From: Thermodesulfobacteriota bacterium
Lineage (GTDB): Bacteria; Desulfobacterota_D; UBA1144; Nemesobacterales; CSP1-2
Reading direction: 5' to 3'
NCBI GenBank assembly: GCA_035559815.1
Contig: DATMAT010000077.1
Coordinates: 1 to 56,743 of the forward strand
Length of the DNA: 56,743 bases
Every line of letters begins with the position of its first letter. The first letter of the stretch is position 1. The translations under genes were made by a program, and so were the position numbers. This document shows, piece by piece, positions 45,310 to 54,555 of this stretch. The notes beneath the pieces are model-generated. The model saw only the letters and a list, made by a program, of their open reading frames with translations, was not told the origin of the DNA and made no database searches.

Positions 45310-46009
45310 TAAGAGGAAAAAGCAGATGGGTGAGAAGCACGATAACCTCGAAGACCTGATTAAGATTTCACCTCCAATTTGGCCGGGTAAGAAATTGGAA
45401 ATACAACCGGGAGACCTGAGCTTATTTGCCCCTATGGGCATGGGATTTCAAGGTCCGTTTCCAATACGTCCTTGGGATGACCCTTTATCCACGTTATCCG
45501 GATTGCCCTCCGGTTATTACAGTTATCATTCCCACACAAACCACCCATTCCACGGCGCTCCTATAACTGAGCCGGCAGGAGGGGTGATTTATTTCGATGA
45601 CGGACCGAGCGAATCAGAGGTGCAGGTTTTCCTCCGCTTACTCGGAGTTTATCACCATCTCAAGGACTATGCTGTTTTTATTGGACATGCGGTCAATCCA
45701 GTTGAAGAGCGTTACCTGACCCAGCTCAGAATCGTAAGTCGCTTTGCGCTTGCGAATGTGTTCCGCGCCGAAACTGACAAAGATTCGGAGTCTCTACTTG
45801 CCCAGAATATCAGCATTGGCGAGCTTGTTTGGAAGTTTATCGAGAATCAACAGAAGACGTGGGGAACAGGTATGAGTCAGGAGCTGAGCGGGGTGATGGG
45901 CGGAGACGGAGACTGGGCGAAGGAGAGTCTTTGTTTTGGGTTTATGGTGGAGAATCAGTATCACGGAATATACCGCATCTGGAGCCGGGCCTGGCTGGTT
46001 ACGAAATAG
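45293..46009 (+). CDS. Hypothetical soluble protein
   Basis: I start at ATG 45293, giving 238 residues (MKDLINKRKKQMGEKHDNLE); an ATG at 45239 also opens the frame but overlaps the DUF1292 gene more. Proline/glycine-rich text (LFAPMGMGFQGPFPIRPWDD) is followed by GVIYFDDGPSESEVQVFLRL and RYLTQLRIVSRFALANVFRA, with mixed alpha/beta structure. There is no signal peptide and no known motif. Position right after a DUF1292 gene suggests cotranscription. Function unknown. Confidence 0.6.
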   Translation: MKDLINKRKKQMGEKHDNLEDLIKISPPIWPGKKLEIQPGDLSLFAPMGMGFQGPFPIRPWDDPLSTLSGLPSGYYSYHSHTNHPFHGAPITEPAGGVIYFDDGPSESEVQVFLRLLGVYHHLKDYAVFIGHAVNPVEERYLTQLRIVSRFALANVFRAETDKDSESLLAQNISIGELVWKFIENQQKTWGTGMSQELSGVMGGDGDWAKESLCFGFMVENQYHGIYRIWSRAWLVTK

Positions 46010-46064
46010 TCTGGAAACCAGTGCGGCAGATTTTAGACACTGCTTTTAAAGCATGAAGAAGCAC

Positions 46065-46490
46065 TTAATTAACAACCGAAAAGCTTCTCCCCATTGCCGA
46101 CGGTTGATAAAAGTCGTTTCCGTCTTCTTTTACTAAAAATGCAGGGTAACTTTTCCCTTCATCTAGTATAGGTATTGGCGCTGGACCGATTAGACCCCTG
46201 GTGTCGTGGAAATATCTTATAACTATTGTATCTCCTGCTTTAAGATTAGATTCTGATCGCTTGACCCCTGTCACCTTTGCCTCAATGTCTACCATAATAG
46301 CGTCCGTCACTTTTTCTGTTTTTACTTTTAGGACCTCGATATCAATGTACTCTGGTGCAGATTCTTGCATTTCTTTATAGGCGCTAGGAGGAAGATCGGC
46401 CAAGCCTGGTTGGACGCTAATCAAGAGAACCATCGTTATCGAGAGAAGAGTTATCTGAATGTTTAAACGAAGCTTCGAATCTTTTTTCAT
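46065..46490 (-). CDS. Secreted hypothetical protein
   Basis: A 141-residue protein with a signal peptide (ITLLSITMVLLISVQPGLAD). The mature part has a beta pattern: PEYIDIEVLKVKTEKV, MVDIEAKVTGVKRSESNL, GDTIVIRYFHDTRGLIGPAP and SYPAFLVKEDG. This resembles NTF2-free, single-domain beta proteins that bind ligands, but I cannot name it. It is convergent with the hypothetical gene ending at 46009. No partner gene. Confidence 0.65.
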   Translation of the reverse strand: MKKDSKLRLNIQITLLSITMVLLISVQPGLADLPPSAYKEMQESAPEYIDIEVLKVKTEKVTDAIMVDIEAKVTGVKRSESNLKAGDTIVIRYFHDTRGLIGPAPIPILDEGKSYPAFLVKEDGNDFYQPSAMGRSFSVVN

Positions 46491-46663
46491 ATTTTAACCA
46501 TCCGATACTTACGGGTAACTTCTTGTCACCATTATCTCACGAAGAGTTAACACTTGTCAATTAAATCTAAGGTAGAATTAAAAAGTATTATATCGGGGAA
46601 GGGATTGTGGAAAGCCTGATTTGAAAGATGTTCGATTGCAGGGTCATGAGCCGGGGATAAAAG

Positions 46664-47872
46664 ATGGGAAAAGCGGGAAAGCCGTATTTAGAAATAGGTA
46701 GCAAGGATAGTTTGGAGAAGCTAAATATCAATATTTATGACTCCATAAAACACATCGACAAGGAGCAATACAATCATATTGTAGACCCGGACAACCCATT
46801 TCTGGAGTATGAGTTTTTAGAAGCACTCGAGGAGTCGGGCTGCGTAGGGCCAAAAACAACCTGGCTCCCTTATTACATAGTGCTCTCCGATAAGGGGAAA
46901 GTAGTTGGAGCCGTGACCTTTTATATTCGATACGATTCCTACGGCGAATTCATCTTTGACTGGGAATGGGCCCGGGCATATCAAAATGCAAGACTCCCTT
47001 ATTATCCCAAAGCAGTGGTGGCGATACCCTTTACCCCGACCACGGGGGTGCGTATTCTGGTCCATCCCCATTATTCTTTTGATGAATGCGCAGAGCTAAT
47101 GGTTAGGTATTTGATTGAGTTTTGCCGGGAGGAAAATTTATCTTCAATTCATTTTTTATTTTTAACCGGGAGAGAGCAGGTTTTTCTTGAAAATCTGGGT
47201 TTTCTCTCAAGGAAAACGTATCAATATCACTGGAGGAATAGGGATTATAAAAACTTTGAGGACTTCTTGGATGATTTGCGCTCCAATAGGAAGAAACAAA
47301 TAAGAAAGGAGAGAAGGTTTCTAGAACAGCTAGGACTAGAGATAAAAATAGTCGAGGGAGAAGATATAAAGAAGGAACATATAGATGCCATGTGGCGATT
47401 CTACATGGACACGCATTCTAGAAAGTGGGGCAGCGCCTATCTCAATAAGAAATTCTTTGACCAAATTTTTGATAATTTCAGACGCCGTCTGGTCATGGTC
47501 TTAGCCAGGGAGGGGAGAAAGTGGATTGGGGGGACTTTTAACCTAGTGGGGGGAAAGAGGCTTTTTGGACGCTATTGGGGGACAACTTCTGCCCATGATA
47601 ACCTGCACTTTGAATGTTGTTTCTACAGTCTGATTGACTATGCTATAAAAAATAAAATAGAGGTGTTTGAGGCCGGAGCACAGGGCGACCATAAATTCTT
47701 GAGAGGTTTCGCCGCCATGCCCACATACAGTTCGCATTTTATTTTTCACGAGGGGGCGAGAATAGCGATTAGTGATTACCTTAGAAAGGAGAGAAACCAT
47801 AATACTAAATTAATCGAGGACCTTAATAGAAAATCGCCTTTGAAGTACTTGCATGGACAAGAAGAAACATAG
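46664..47872 (+). CDS. FemAB/GNAT-like acyltransferase (PF04339 type)
   Basis: A 402-residue soluble protein of the peptidogalycan-biosynthesis-like group (DUF482). Marks: PDNPFLEYEFLEALEESGCV near residue 45, WLPYYIVLSDKGKVVGAVTFY, FIFDWEWARAYQNARLPYYP, TGVRILVHP, and in the second GNAT-like half GGTFNLVGGKRLFGRYWGTT and FECCFYSLIDYAIKN, then FEAGAQGDHKFLRGF. Such proteins are thought to attach amino-acyl or acyl groups; substrate is unknown. The ATG at 46664 is preceded by GGGGATAAAAG, a moderate site. Repeats follow the gene. Confidence 0.85.
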   Translation: MGKAGKPYLEIGSKDSLEKLNINIYDSIKHIDKEQYNHIVDPDNPFLEYEFLEALEESGCVGPKTTWLPYYIVLSDKGKVVGAVTFYIRYDSYGEFIFDWEWARAYQNARLPYYPKAVVAIPFTPTTGVRILVHPHYSFDECAELMVRYLIEFCREENLSSIHFLFLTGREQVFLENLGFLSRKTYQYHWRNRDYKNFEDFLDDLRSNRKKQIRKERRFLEQLGLEIKIVEGEDIKKEHIDAMWRFYMDTHSRKWGSAYLNKKFFDQIFDNFRRRLVMVLAREGRKWIGGTFNLVGGKRLFGRYWGTTSAHDNLHFECCFYSLIDYAIKNKIEVFEAGAQGDHKFLRGFAAMPTYSSHFIFHEGARIAISDYLRKERNHNTKLIEDLNRKSPLKYLHGQEET

Positions 47873-48468
47873 AAAGATAAATTCCAATGACCAAATCACA
47901 AGTTATAAACAATTTCCAAATTCTAAATGTTTGATATTTGGAGTTTATAATTGTTTGTGATTGTAATTTAAGATTAGGGTTAACATAGGGATGCTAGGAG
48001 ATTCTCATTATACTGTCATTGTGAGGCTTCGATTGCGCGCAGGGCCTGTCCTGAGCGAAGCGTAGGAATAGACTCCGTGAAGCAATCTTATACTAGGTGT
48101 CATTCTGAACCTTGTCCTGAGTTGTTGCCCCAGTTTAATCGGGGGATTATCGCTCAGGGTAAATTTGGCGAAGGACTAGTAATGAATCTTGCTAGGTTCA
48201 AGGATCTATCCCTTTCTTTGTCATTCCGAGCGGATGTGAGGAGTCTTAACCAATATCGTCAGTAAGATTTCTCCCCCTATGAGATATGCAATTATCTCAC
48301 GGGGTTGAAATGACAAAGGAAGCGGTCAAAATTAAGGAAGGGATTGATGAAAAAGACAGAGGAACTTTTCGCACAGTGCTAGGTAAACCGGGTTCTGGTG
48401 CATATTGTGAGACTGTGCCCTCCAACTCACTATAGGGTAATAACGAAGATTGTTTGAGGCATAGAATC
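47873..48468. other. Gene-free region rich in REP-like repeats
   Basis: About 600 bases without a gene. From 48010 to 48310 there are several pieces of the dispersed families: CCTGTCCTGAGC (48045-48056), a piece with TTTAATCGGGGGATT near 48137, and a stretch 48261-48310 related to the 26-base repeat at 12107. A short TTG-start frame of 62 codons at 48077 reads through these and is not a gene. The end contains the clpS upstream region. Confidence 0.7.
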
Positions 48469-48810
48469 ATGTCAGACGAAAGAAAAAAGTGGGATGACCC
48501 GGAAGGTGAACTGCTCACCGAAGAAAGGGTCAAGTTAAAAAGACCGGACATGTACAGGATTGTACTTCTCAACGATGACTATACCCCCAGAGATTTTGTG
48601 GTGTGGGTCTTGATGAGGGTATTTTATAAAAGCAAGGAGGAGAGCACTAGAATAATGCTGGAAGCGCATACGACCGGAAAGAGCATCGTCGGCGTTTACA
48701 CTTACGATATCGCCAAGACGAAGGTGATGCAGGTGGAGACTCTGGCTGATCAATATGAACATCCTCTCAAATGTATTCTAGAAGTGGAGGAAGGGGGAGA
48801 AGAAGAATGA
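48469..48810 (+). CDS. clpS: ATP-dependent Clp protease adaptor ClpS
   Basis: A 113-residue adaptor that delivers N-end-rule substrates to ClpAP. I use ATG 48469; a TTG five codons earlier is also open. The core runs YRIVLLNDDYTPRDFVVWVLMRVFYKSKEE ..., with the usual NDDYTPM-like loop (here NDDYTPRDF) and HTTGKSIVGVYTYDIAKTKV. The binding pocket residues N and D of NDDYTP are present, and His in LEAHTTG. TGAGG nine bases upstream is a plausible ribosome site. Its stop overlaps the clpA start (ATGA). Confidence 0.94.
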   Translation: MSDERKKWDDPEGELLTEERVKLKRPDMYRIVLLNDDYTPRDFVVWVLMRVFYKSKEESTRIMLEAHTTGKSIVGVYTYDIAKTKVMQVETLADQYEHPLKCILEVEEGGEEE

Positions 48811-51047
48811 TCATATCGGAAGAATTAGAAAAAACCTTACAAAGGGCCTACCGTGAGGCGAAGACTAGGAGGCACGAGTTTATCACTCTCGAGCATATTC
48901 TGCTTGCTTTAACTGAAGATACAGCCGCAGCCGATATATTAATAGCTTGCGGTGCGGATATACATAGGTTGAAGAGTTCTTTGGATGAGTTCATGAAGAA
49001 GAACATGCCGCCTATCAAGTCGGAATACCTTCCCGAGCCGGAATACTCTCTTGACAGCAAGTTTGTACTGCAGTTTGCGGCGATGCATGTCGAATCAGCC
49101 GGGAAGAAGGAGCTGACCAGCGGAAATGTACTGGCGGCTATGTTCAGGGTGCAAGAATCACACGCCGTGTACTTCTTGAATGAACAAGGTGTTACCCGCC
49201 TCGACGTGATTAAGTACTTATCTCACGGGGTTTCTAGATATTCTCAGGATAGAGAATCCAAAACTCCTTCGGATGACGCTGAAAAGGAAGAGGTCAGGCG
49301 AAAAGACCCGCTCACACAGTTCTGTACTAATTTGGTGAAAAAAGCCAGGGAGGGCAGAATTGACCCGCTTATCGGACGAGGAACGGAGATCGAGCGAACC
49401 ATCCACATACTGGCGAGAAGGCGAAAGAATAACCCCATATTCGTGGGCGATGCCGGGGTCGGAAAGACGGCGATTGCAGAAGGGCTTGCCCTAAGAATTG
49501 TCGAGAAAAAGGTTCCGAAATCTTTAGAGAAGCTAGAGATCTATGCTTTGGACATGGGCTCTCTCACCGCCGGGACACGCTACCGGGGGGATTTTGAGGA
49601 GAGATTAAAAGCCATAATCGATGCGGTGAAAGGCGATCCTAACAAAGTGTTATTCATCGACGAGATACATACGGTCATAGGTGCAGGCGCGGTCTCCGGC
49701 GGCACGTTAGACGCTTCGAGCATGTTGAAACCGGCCCTGGCCAACGGGGAGATACGCTGTATCGGAACTACCACTTTAAAAGAGTATCGCAGCGTCTTCG
49801 AGAAAGACCATGCCCTGGCCAGGAGGTTCCAGAAAATAGATGTTTACGAGCCTAGCCAGGAGGAATCGTTCCAGATACTAATGGGTTTGAAGAAGTACTA
49901 CGAGGATCATCATGGGGTTAAGTACTCAGCCTCGGCATTGAAGGCGGCCGTAGAATTATCGGCCAAGTATATAAACGACAGAAGGTTGCCGGATAAGGCT
50001 ATAGACCTTATCGACGAGGCCGGAGCGGAGGTCAAGCTTAGGGATTACAAATCCGAGATAAAGCAGGTCACGGTTAAAGATATAGAAGCCCTGGTGTCGA
50101 AGATAGCCAAAATCCCGTCCCGCTCCGTAAAAATCGACGACCGTCAAAGATTGCTGACGCTGGCCGATGACCTAAAAAGAGTGATTTTTGGACAGGATGA
50201 AGCCGTCGATAAAGTAGTAACGGCAATCCAAATGTCCAGGGCGGGCCTCAACGAGCCGCATAAGCCGGTCGGCTCCTTCATGTTTGCCGGCCCTACCGGG
50301 GTGGGCAAAACAGAGCTAGCAAAGCAACTAGCGCAGGCTTTAGGCATAGAGTTCATCCGGTTCGACATGAGCGAATACATGGAAAAACATACCGTTTCTC
50401 GTCTCATCGGCTCTCCTCCCGGCTATGTGGGATTCGACCAGGGCGGTCAGCTTACCGAGGTGATATATCAAAACCCGCACGCGGTATTGCTCCTGGATGA
50501 AATAGAGAAGGCACATGAGGATATATACAACATACTGCTCCAGGTGATGGACCATGCTACCCTAACCGATTCCAACGGAAGAAAGGTTGATTTCAGGCAA
50601 ATAATACTGATACTCACTACCAATACCGGCTCCCGGGAGAGCAGCAGGCGCACCATGGGGTTTGGCAAGAGCGAGTATGAGGATAAGACCGCACAGGCGA
50701 TTGAACGCTACTTCAGTCCCGAGTTTAGAAATCGCCTGAATGCGATCGTACACTTTAATTCCCTGGATAAAAAGGTAGTGGAAATGGTAGTGGATAAAAT
50801 CATAGGACAATTGGCCGAAAGGTTAAAAGCCAAAAAAGTTAATGTAAAACTCGACTCAAGAGCCAGGTCCTATCTTGCGGAAAAGGGGTACGACAGCCAG
50901 TTAGGGGCAAGGCCTATTCAAAGGTTGATCGACAGCGAAATTACGGAAAGGCTGTCCAAGGAAATCTTGTTCGGCAAATTAGCCAGTGGTGGAAATGTCA
51001 GAATCATCTTGAAGGAAGACAAACTGGATTTTGATTTTGATTCCTGA
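48807..51047 (+). CDS. clpA: ATP-dependent Clp protease ATP-binding subunit ClpA
   Basis: A 746-residue double-AAA+ unfoldase. I use ATG 48807 (MIISEELEKTLQRAYREAKT); the frame opens 12 codons earlier, inside clpS. The N-domain is at 1-145. The first AAA module has Walker A GDAGVGKTAIAEG and VLFIDEIHTVIGAG; the second has GPTGVGKTELAKQ and LLLDEIEKAHEDIYN. The ClpP-docking loop reads TMGFGKSEY where E. coli ClpA has IGL. The D2 C-terminal domain has LNAIVHFNSLDKKVVEMVVD. It unfolds proteins for ClpP, guided by ClpS; clpP is not in the window. Confidence 0.96.
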   Translation: MIISEELEKTLQRAYREAKTRRHEFITLEHILLALTEDTAAADILIACGADIHRLKSSLDEFMKKNMPPIKSEYLPEPEYSLDSKFVLQFAAMHVESAGKKELTSGNVLAAMFRVQESHAVYFLNEQGVTRLDVIKYLSHGVSRYSQDRESKTPSDDAEKEEVRRKDPLTQFCTNLVKKAREGRIDPLIGRGTEIERTIHILARRRKNNPIFVGDAGVGKTAIAEGLALRIVEKKVPKSLEKLEIYALDMGSLTAGTRYRGDFEERLKAIIDAVKGDPNKVLFIDEIHTVIGAGAVSGGTLDASSMLKPALANGEIRCIGTTTLKEYRSVFEKDHALARRFQKIDVYEPSQEESFQILMGLKKYYEDHHGVKYSASALKAAVELSAKYINDRRLPDKAIDLIDEAGAEVKLRDYKSEIKQVTVKDIEALVSKIAKIPSRSVKIDDRQRLLTLADDLKRVIFGQDEAVDKVVTAIQMSRAGLNEPHKPVGSFMFAGPTGVGKTELAKQLAQALGIEFIRFDMSEYMEKHTVSRLIGSPPGYVGFDQGGQLTEVIYQNPHAVLLLDEIEKAHEDIYNILLQVMDHATLTDSNGRKVDFRQIILILTTNTGSRESSRRTMGFGKSEYEDKTAQAIERYFSPEFRNRLNAIVHFNSLDKKVVEMVVDKIIGQLAERLKAKKVNVKLDSRARSYLAEKGYDSQLGARPIQRLIDSEITERLSKEILFGKLASGGNVRIILKEDKLDFDFDS

Positions 51048-51155
51048 TTATTGTATTATCACAAAATCTTAGGGCCGGCCGAATTCAAGCCGGACTAAGT
51101 TGCCTTATTGATTTAGCTAAGTTAACAATCCTTTAAAGCCCACAGGAGGTGCCGC

Positions 51156-52073
51156 ATGACGGCTTTTAAAATGCTCAAGCAAGTTTTTGTATTGGCTATT
51201 ATCCTAGGTTTCGCCGTTTCCGCCTGTCAGAAGGTGGAGGAAAAGGTGGAAGAAGCGGAGAAGACCGAGAAGGCGGAAAAGGCTCCGGAGGTGGTGGAAG
51301 AAGAAGTCGTAACGGAGGAAGCTCCCAAGGGTCCAAACATAGTGGGGGAGGAGGTTGAATATAGCTCGAATGGGACGACGTTGAAGGGATATCTGGTGTA
51401 TGACAAGAACATAGAGGGCAAAAGGCCAGGAGTCTTGGTAGTGCACGAATGGTGGGGGCTAAACGATTATGCCCGTAAGCGCGCCACTATGCTGGCTGAA
51501 TTAGGCTATACTGCACTGGCGGTAGATATGTATGGAGATGCTAAACAGGCGGCCAATCCCGATGAGGCCGGGAAGCTCTCCGGTATGGTCATGTCAAAAA
51601 TGGAAGATGCCCAAGCCCGGTTTGAGGCGGCTTTGAATTTGCTTAAAGGTCAAGAGACGGTAGATCCAGAACGGGTCGCCGCAATCGGCTATTGCTTCGG
51701 CGGAGCGGTCGTGCTAAACATGGCACTTAGGGGCGTAGACCTGGATGGCGTGGCCAGTTTTCACGGGATTCTCCCCACCAGCTCCGATGCCAAACCGGGG
51801 GAGGTTAAAGCCGATGTCATTGTTTTCCACGGCGGAGCTGACCAGTTTCTAACCAACGAACAGGTCGAACAGTTTAAGGGGCTAATGGAAAACCTGAACG
51901 TCGATTACGAGGTCATAGTCTATCCGGATGCCAAACACAGTTTTACGGTGGTAGAAGCAGATTCTTTTGCAGAAAAATTTGATATTCCCCTGGGATACAA
52001 CGAGGAAGCGGATAAGGACTCATGGGAAAGGATGAAGGCGTTTTTCAAGAAGATTTTTGGTAAAGAAGGTTAA
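51156..52073 (+). CDS. Dienelactone hydrolase family lipoprotein
   Basis: A 305-residue alpha/beta hydrolase with a lipoprotein signal, LAIILGFAVSACQ (lipidated Cys about residue 24). An E/K-rich linker (EKVEEAEKTEKAEKAPEVVE) separates it from the catalytic domain. That domain starts EVEYSSNGTTLKGYLVYD and has PGVLVVHEWWGLNDYARKRA, the nucleophile IGYCFGGAVVL (Cys), Asp in HGGADQFLTNEQV and His in PDAKHSFTVV, the dienelactone hydrolase triad. GGAGGTGCCGC precedes the ATG. It should act on esters or lactones in the periplasm. No catechol pathway is nearby. Confidence 0.88.
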   Translation: MTAFKMLKQVFVLAIILGFAVSACQKVEEKVEEAEKTEKAEKAPEVVEEEVVTEEAPKGPNIVGEEVEYSSNGTTLKGYLVYDKNIEGKRPGVLVVHEWWGLNDYARKRATMLAELGYTALAVDMYGDAKQAANPDEAGKLSGMVMSKMEDAQARFEAALNLLKGQETVDPERVAAIGYCFGGAVVLNMALRGVDLDGVASFHGILPTSSDAKPGEVKADVIVFHGGADQFLTNEQVEQFKGLMENLNVDYEVIVYPDAKHSFTVVEADSFAEKFDIPLGYNEEADKDSWERMKAFFKKIFGKEG

Positions 52074-52472
52074 TTAGAACTCGAAAATACTATCTCTTCG
52101 AATAAAACAGGTATTAAACTCCCCTTTGAGCGTAATCTAAAAGTAGGGAACGCATATCCTTCCCCGATTAAATCGGGGACCAGCTCAGGACAGGTAAGCG
52201 TTTCCTGCTTTGATTTATTATTCTTAAGCTAATTGACCTTGCGGTTGGCTTGCGGGTCAAGGAAGACGAAGAGAATGCCGGCCTTGACCTGACGCACCAC
52301 GGTGAAACCGGATATGACCTCTAATAGTTAGTAAATCCCACAGCGGTAAAAACAAGCCTTATATCGTACTAGACCAAGCGGAAACTTTCATCGTACGTCT
52401 TGTTGTTACCAACGACCTAGCACTGAGCTCACATGTATAATTAACGAAAATCACGCAAAAGGAGTTTGCCAA
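52074..52472. other. Gene-free region with one dispersed repeat
   Basis: About 400 bases with a 38-bp repeat at 52157-52194. I looked for a yybP-ykoY-type manganese riboswitch, which often precedes TerC-family genes, and found no convincing match. A minus-strand frame of about 30 codons (VISGFTVVRQVKAGILFVFL) near 52220-52320 is probably noise or a remnant. AAAGGAG at 52457-52463 is the TerC ribosome site. Confidence 0.5.
52157..52194. repeat. 38-bp direct repeat, copy 2 (copy 1 at 28908-28945)
   Basis: Identical to 28908-28945 over 38 bases, in the same orientation. Confidence 0.9.
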
Positions 52473-53228
52473 ATGGAATGGCTTACCGATCCTCAAATAT
52501 GGATTGCTTTGGTTACACTCACTGCTCTGGAGGTTGTCCTGGGCATAGATAACATCATTTTCATCTCGATACTGGCTGGCAAATTGCCGGGGAATCAGCA
52601 GGGTAGGGCAAGAACCCTAGGTCTAGGCTTGGCCATGCTGATGCGAATAGCGCTTCTATTTTCACTGACCTGGATCATGCGGCTTACCTTTCCTCTTTTC
52701 TCCCTGTTTGGGAATGAAATTTCCGGCCGCGATATCATTCTTATCTTGGGTGGACTATTCCTCCTGGCCAAGAGCACATACGAAATACACGACAAGCTTG
52801 AAGGCGAGGAAGGACATTCCTCGGCGCGGATTGCCTCTTCTTTTGTCAGTGTAATAATTCAAATAATATTACTGGACATAGTGTTTTCACTGGATTCGGT
52901 GATAACAGCGATTGGCATGGCCAACCAGCTCTGGGTCATGATTACCGCTGTGGTTATTGCAGTGGTATTTATGATGGTGTCTGCCGGTCCCATAAGCGAC
53001 TTCGTCCATCGCCATCCGACCGTTAAGATGCTGGCATTGAGTTTTCTTCTGTTGATCGGTGTATCTCTTATTGCGGAGGGTTTAGACCAGCACATACCAA
53101 AAGGATATATTTATTTCGCTATGGCCTTTTCGGTGTTCGTGGAGATGCTCAACTTGAGGATGCGGCGATATAAGGTTGAACCGGTCAAGTTACGTAAGCC
53201 CTACAGCGATCAAGCTAGCAGCGTTTAG
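52473..53228 (+). CDS. TerC-family integral membrane protein
   Basis: A 251-residue protein with about seven membrane helices. Family marks are LTALEVVLGIDNIIFISILA and DIVFSLDSVITAIGMANQLW, where the two conserved Asp lie in helix motifs, and HPTVKMLALSFLLLIGVSLIAEG at the end. Relatives (TerC, Alx, MeeY-type) move or protect manganese, or insert partners during metal-dependent exoenzyme metalation. AAAGGAG nine bases upstream is a good ribosome site. It stands alone with trxB convergent 48 bases later. Confidence 0.92.
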   Translation: MEWLTDPQIWIALVTLTALEVVLGIDNIIFISILAGKLPGNQQGRARTLGLGLAMLMRIALLFSLTWIMRLTFPLFSLFGNEISGRDIILILGGLFLLAKSTYEIHDKLEGEEGHSSARIASSFVSVIIQIILLDIVFSLDSVITAIGMANQLWVMITAVVIAVVFMMVSAGPISDFVHRHPTVKMLALSFLLLIGVSLIAEGLDQHIPKGYIYFAMAFSVFVEMLNLRMRRYKVEPVKLRKPYSDQASSV

Positions 53229-53276
53229 AATTTAGTAAGAAGACGCCATGGCCTATTCCTACAAGAATTATGCAAT

Positions 53277-54227
53277 TTAGCCGTTTTCTTCGAGGAATTT
53301 TTCCGCGTCCATAGCGGCCATGCAGCCTGTCCCGGCGGCGGTTATGGCCTGGCGGTAGCGGTGGTCTTGAACATCCCCTGCCGCGAATACTCCGGGCACA
53401 TTGGTCTCGCTTGTATGGTTGTTTGTGATGATATATCCCTTGTCGTCCATCTCTACCTGACCCTCAAAGAGTTTGGTGTTAGGAGTGTGGCCGATGGCAA
53501 CGAAGACCCCCTGACATGCCTTTATACTAACCTCCCCGGTCTTGGTGTTCTTAATTCTGACGCCGGTAATTCCCGTTTCCTTATCCCCAAGTATCTCTTC
53601 CACCACGGAATCCCAGATGAAGTCTATTTTCTTATTCTTAAATGCCCTTTCCTGCATAATCTTAGACGCCCTTAGCTTATCCCGTCGATGTATTATCGTT
53701 ACCTTGGTAGCAAACTTAGTTAAGAATATTCCTTCTTCCACCGCAGTGTCGCCGCCGCCTACAACCACGAGTTCCTTGTCCTTGAAGAAAAACCCGTCGC
53801 AGGTAGCACAAGTAGAAACCCCGTGACCCATCAGTTTTCTCTCCGACTCCAGTCCAAGGAGCTTCGCCGAGGCACCCGAAGCGATTATAAGCGTGTCCGC
53901 CAGTATAACCATTTCACCGGCTACAACCTTAAACGGTCTTCTGGAGAGGTCTACAGACGATACCTCGGCTAATATACACTTAGCACCGAATCTCTCTGCC
54001 TGTTTTCTCATAGCATCCATTAGCTCAGGCCCCATAATTCCTTCGGGAAAGCCGGGGTAATTCTCGACAGCGGTGGTCAACGTAAGCTGGCCCCCGGCCT
54101 GTATTCCCTCAAAAACGAGCGGCTCCAGGTTAGCCCTTGCCGCATAAAGTGCTGCGGTAAGCCCGGCCGGCCCGGAACCGATAATCACTACTTTGTACCT
54201 ATCTTTTATTCCTTCGGATTTGTCCAT
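53277..54227 (-). CDS. trxB: Thioredoxin reductase
   Basis: A 316-residue FAD/NADPH flavoprotein that reduces thioredoxin. The FAD loop is VVIIGSGPAGLTAALYAARA; the redox pair is in STCATCDGFFFK (CxxC). The NADPH loop is VVVGGGDTAVEEGIFLTKFA and the end has GVFAAGDVQDHRYRQAITAA. Length is normal for the low-molecular-weight type. It is convergent with the TerC gene and transcribed leftward. No trxA neighbour. Confidence 0.95.
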   Translation of the reverse strand: MDKSEGIKDRYKVVIIGSGPAGLTAALYAARANLEPLVFEGIQAGGQLTLTTAVENYPGFPEGIMGPELMDAMRKQAERFGAKCILAEVSSVDLSRRPFKVVAGEMVILADTLIIASGASAKLLGLESERKLMGHGVSTCATCDGFFFKDKELVVVGGGDTAVEEGIFLTKFATKVTIIHRRDKLRASKIMQERAFKNKKIDFIWDSVVEEILGDKETGITGVRIKNTKTGEVSIKACQGVFVAIGHTPNTKLFEGQVEMDDKGYIITNNHTSETNVPGVFAAGDVQDHRYRQAITAAGTGCMAAMDAEKFLEENG

Positions 54228-54433
54228 TTCTGACCCTTTCAGTTGGATTTTTATTTATATTACATCAGAAAAACGAATTTCCAATTAAATAACGTCCGAT
54301 GTGTGCATACTGTTTCAACGAGGGTCAGATATTAGATGCTCTCAAATCACTTGAGATGCGGGGGAGCAAAATTTGTTATTTCCTTATTTCACCCTGATTA
54401 AGACTTCTGGATACGAGGTTGGGGGAAACTAGC

Positions 54434-54461
54434 GTAGAGACGCAAAATTTTGCGTCTCTAC
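54434..54461. repeat. Perfect 28-bp palindrome of the GTAGAGACG type
   Basis: GTAGAGACGCAAAA followed directly by its own reverse complement; a perfect 14-bp arm on each side and no loop. It is related to the hairpin at 22133-22160. It lies in the 328-base gap between trxB and the phaC remnant, where nothing else is seen. Confidence 0.85.
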
Positions 54462-54555
54462 TTTATAGTTAACGCATTCGGCATGATAGATGCGAGCGGC
54501 AAATATAGTCGTGGCTTTCCAGTTTATAATTTTAAGGAAGTGTCAAATCTCTAAC

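Noticed and set aside
52220-52320. About 30 codons on the minus strand reading like the end of a protein
   Set aside because: Too short, bounded by stops, no start; could be a remnant but nothing supports it.
52074-52472. Possible yybP-ykoY manganese riboswitch before the TerC gene
   Set aside because: No match to the conserved loops could be seen; needs a covariance search.
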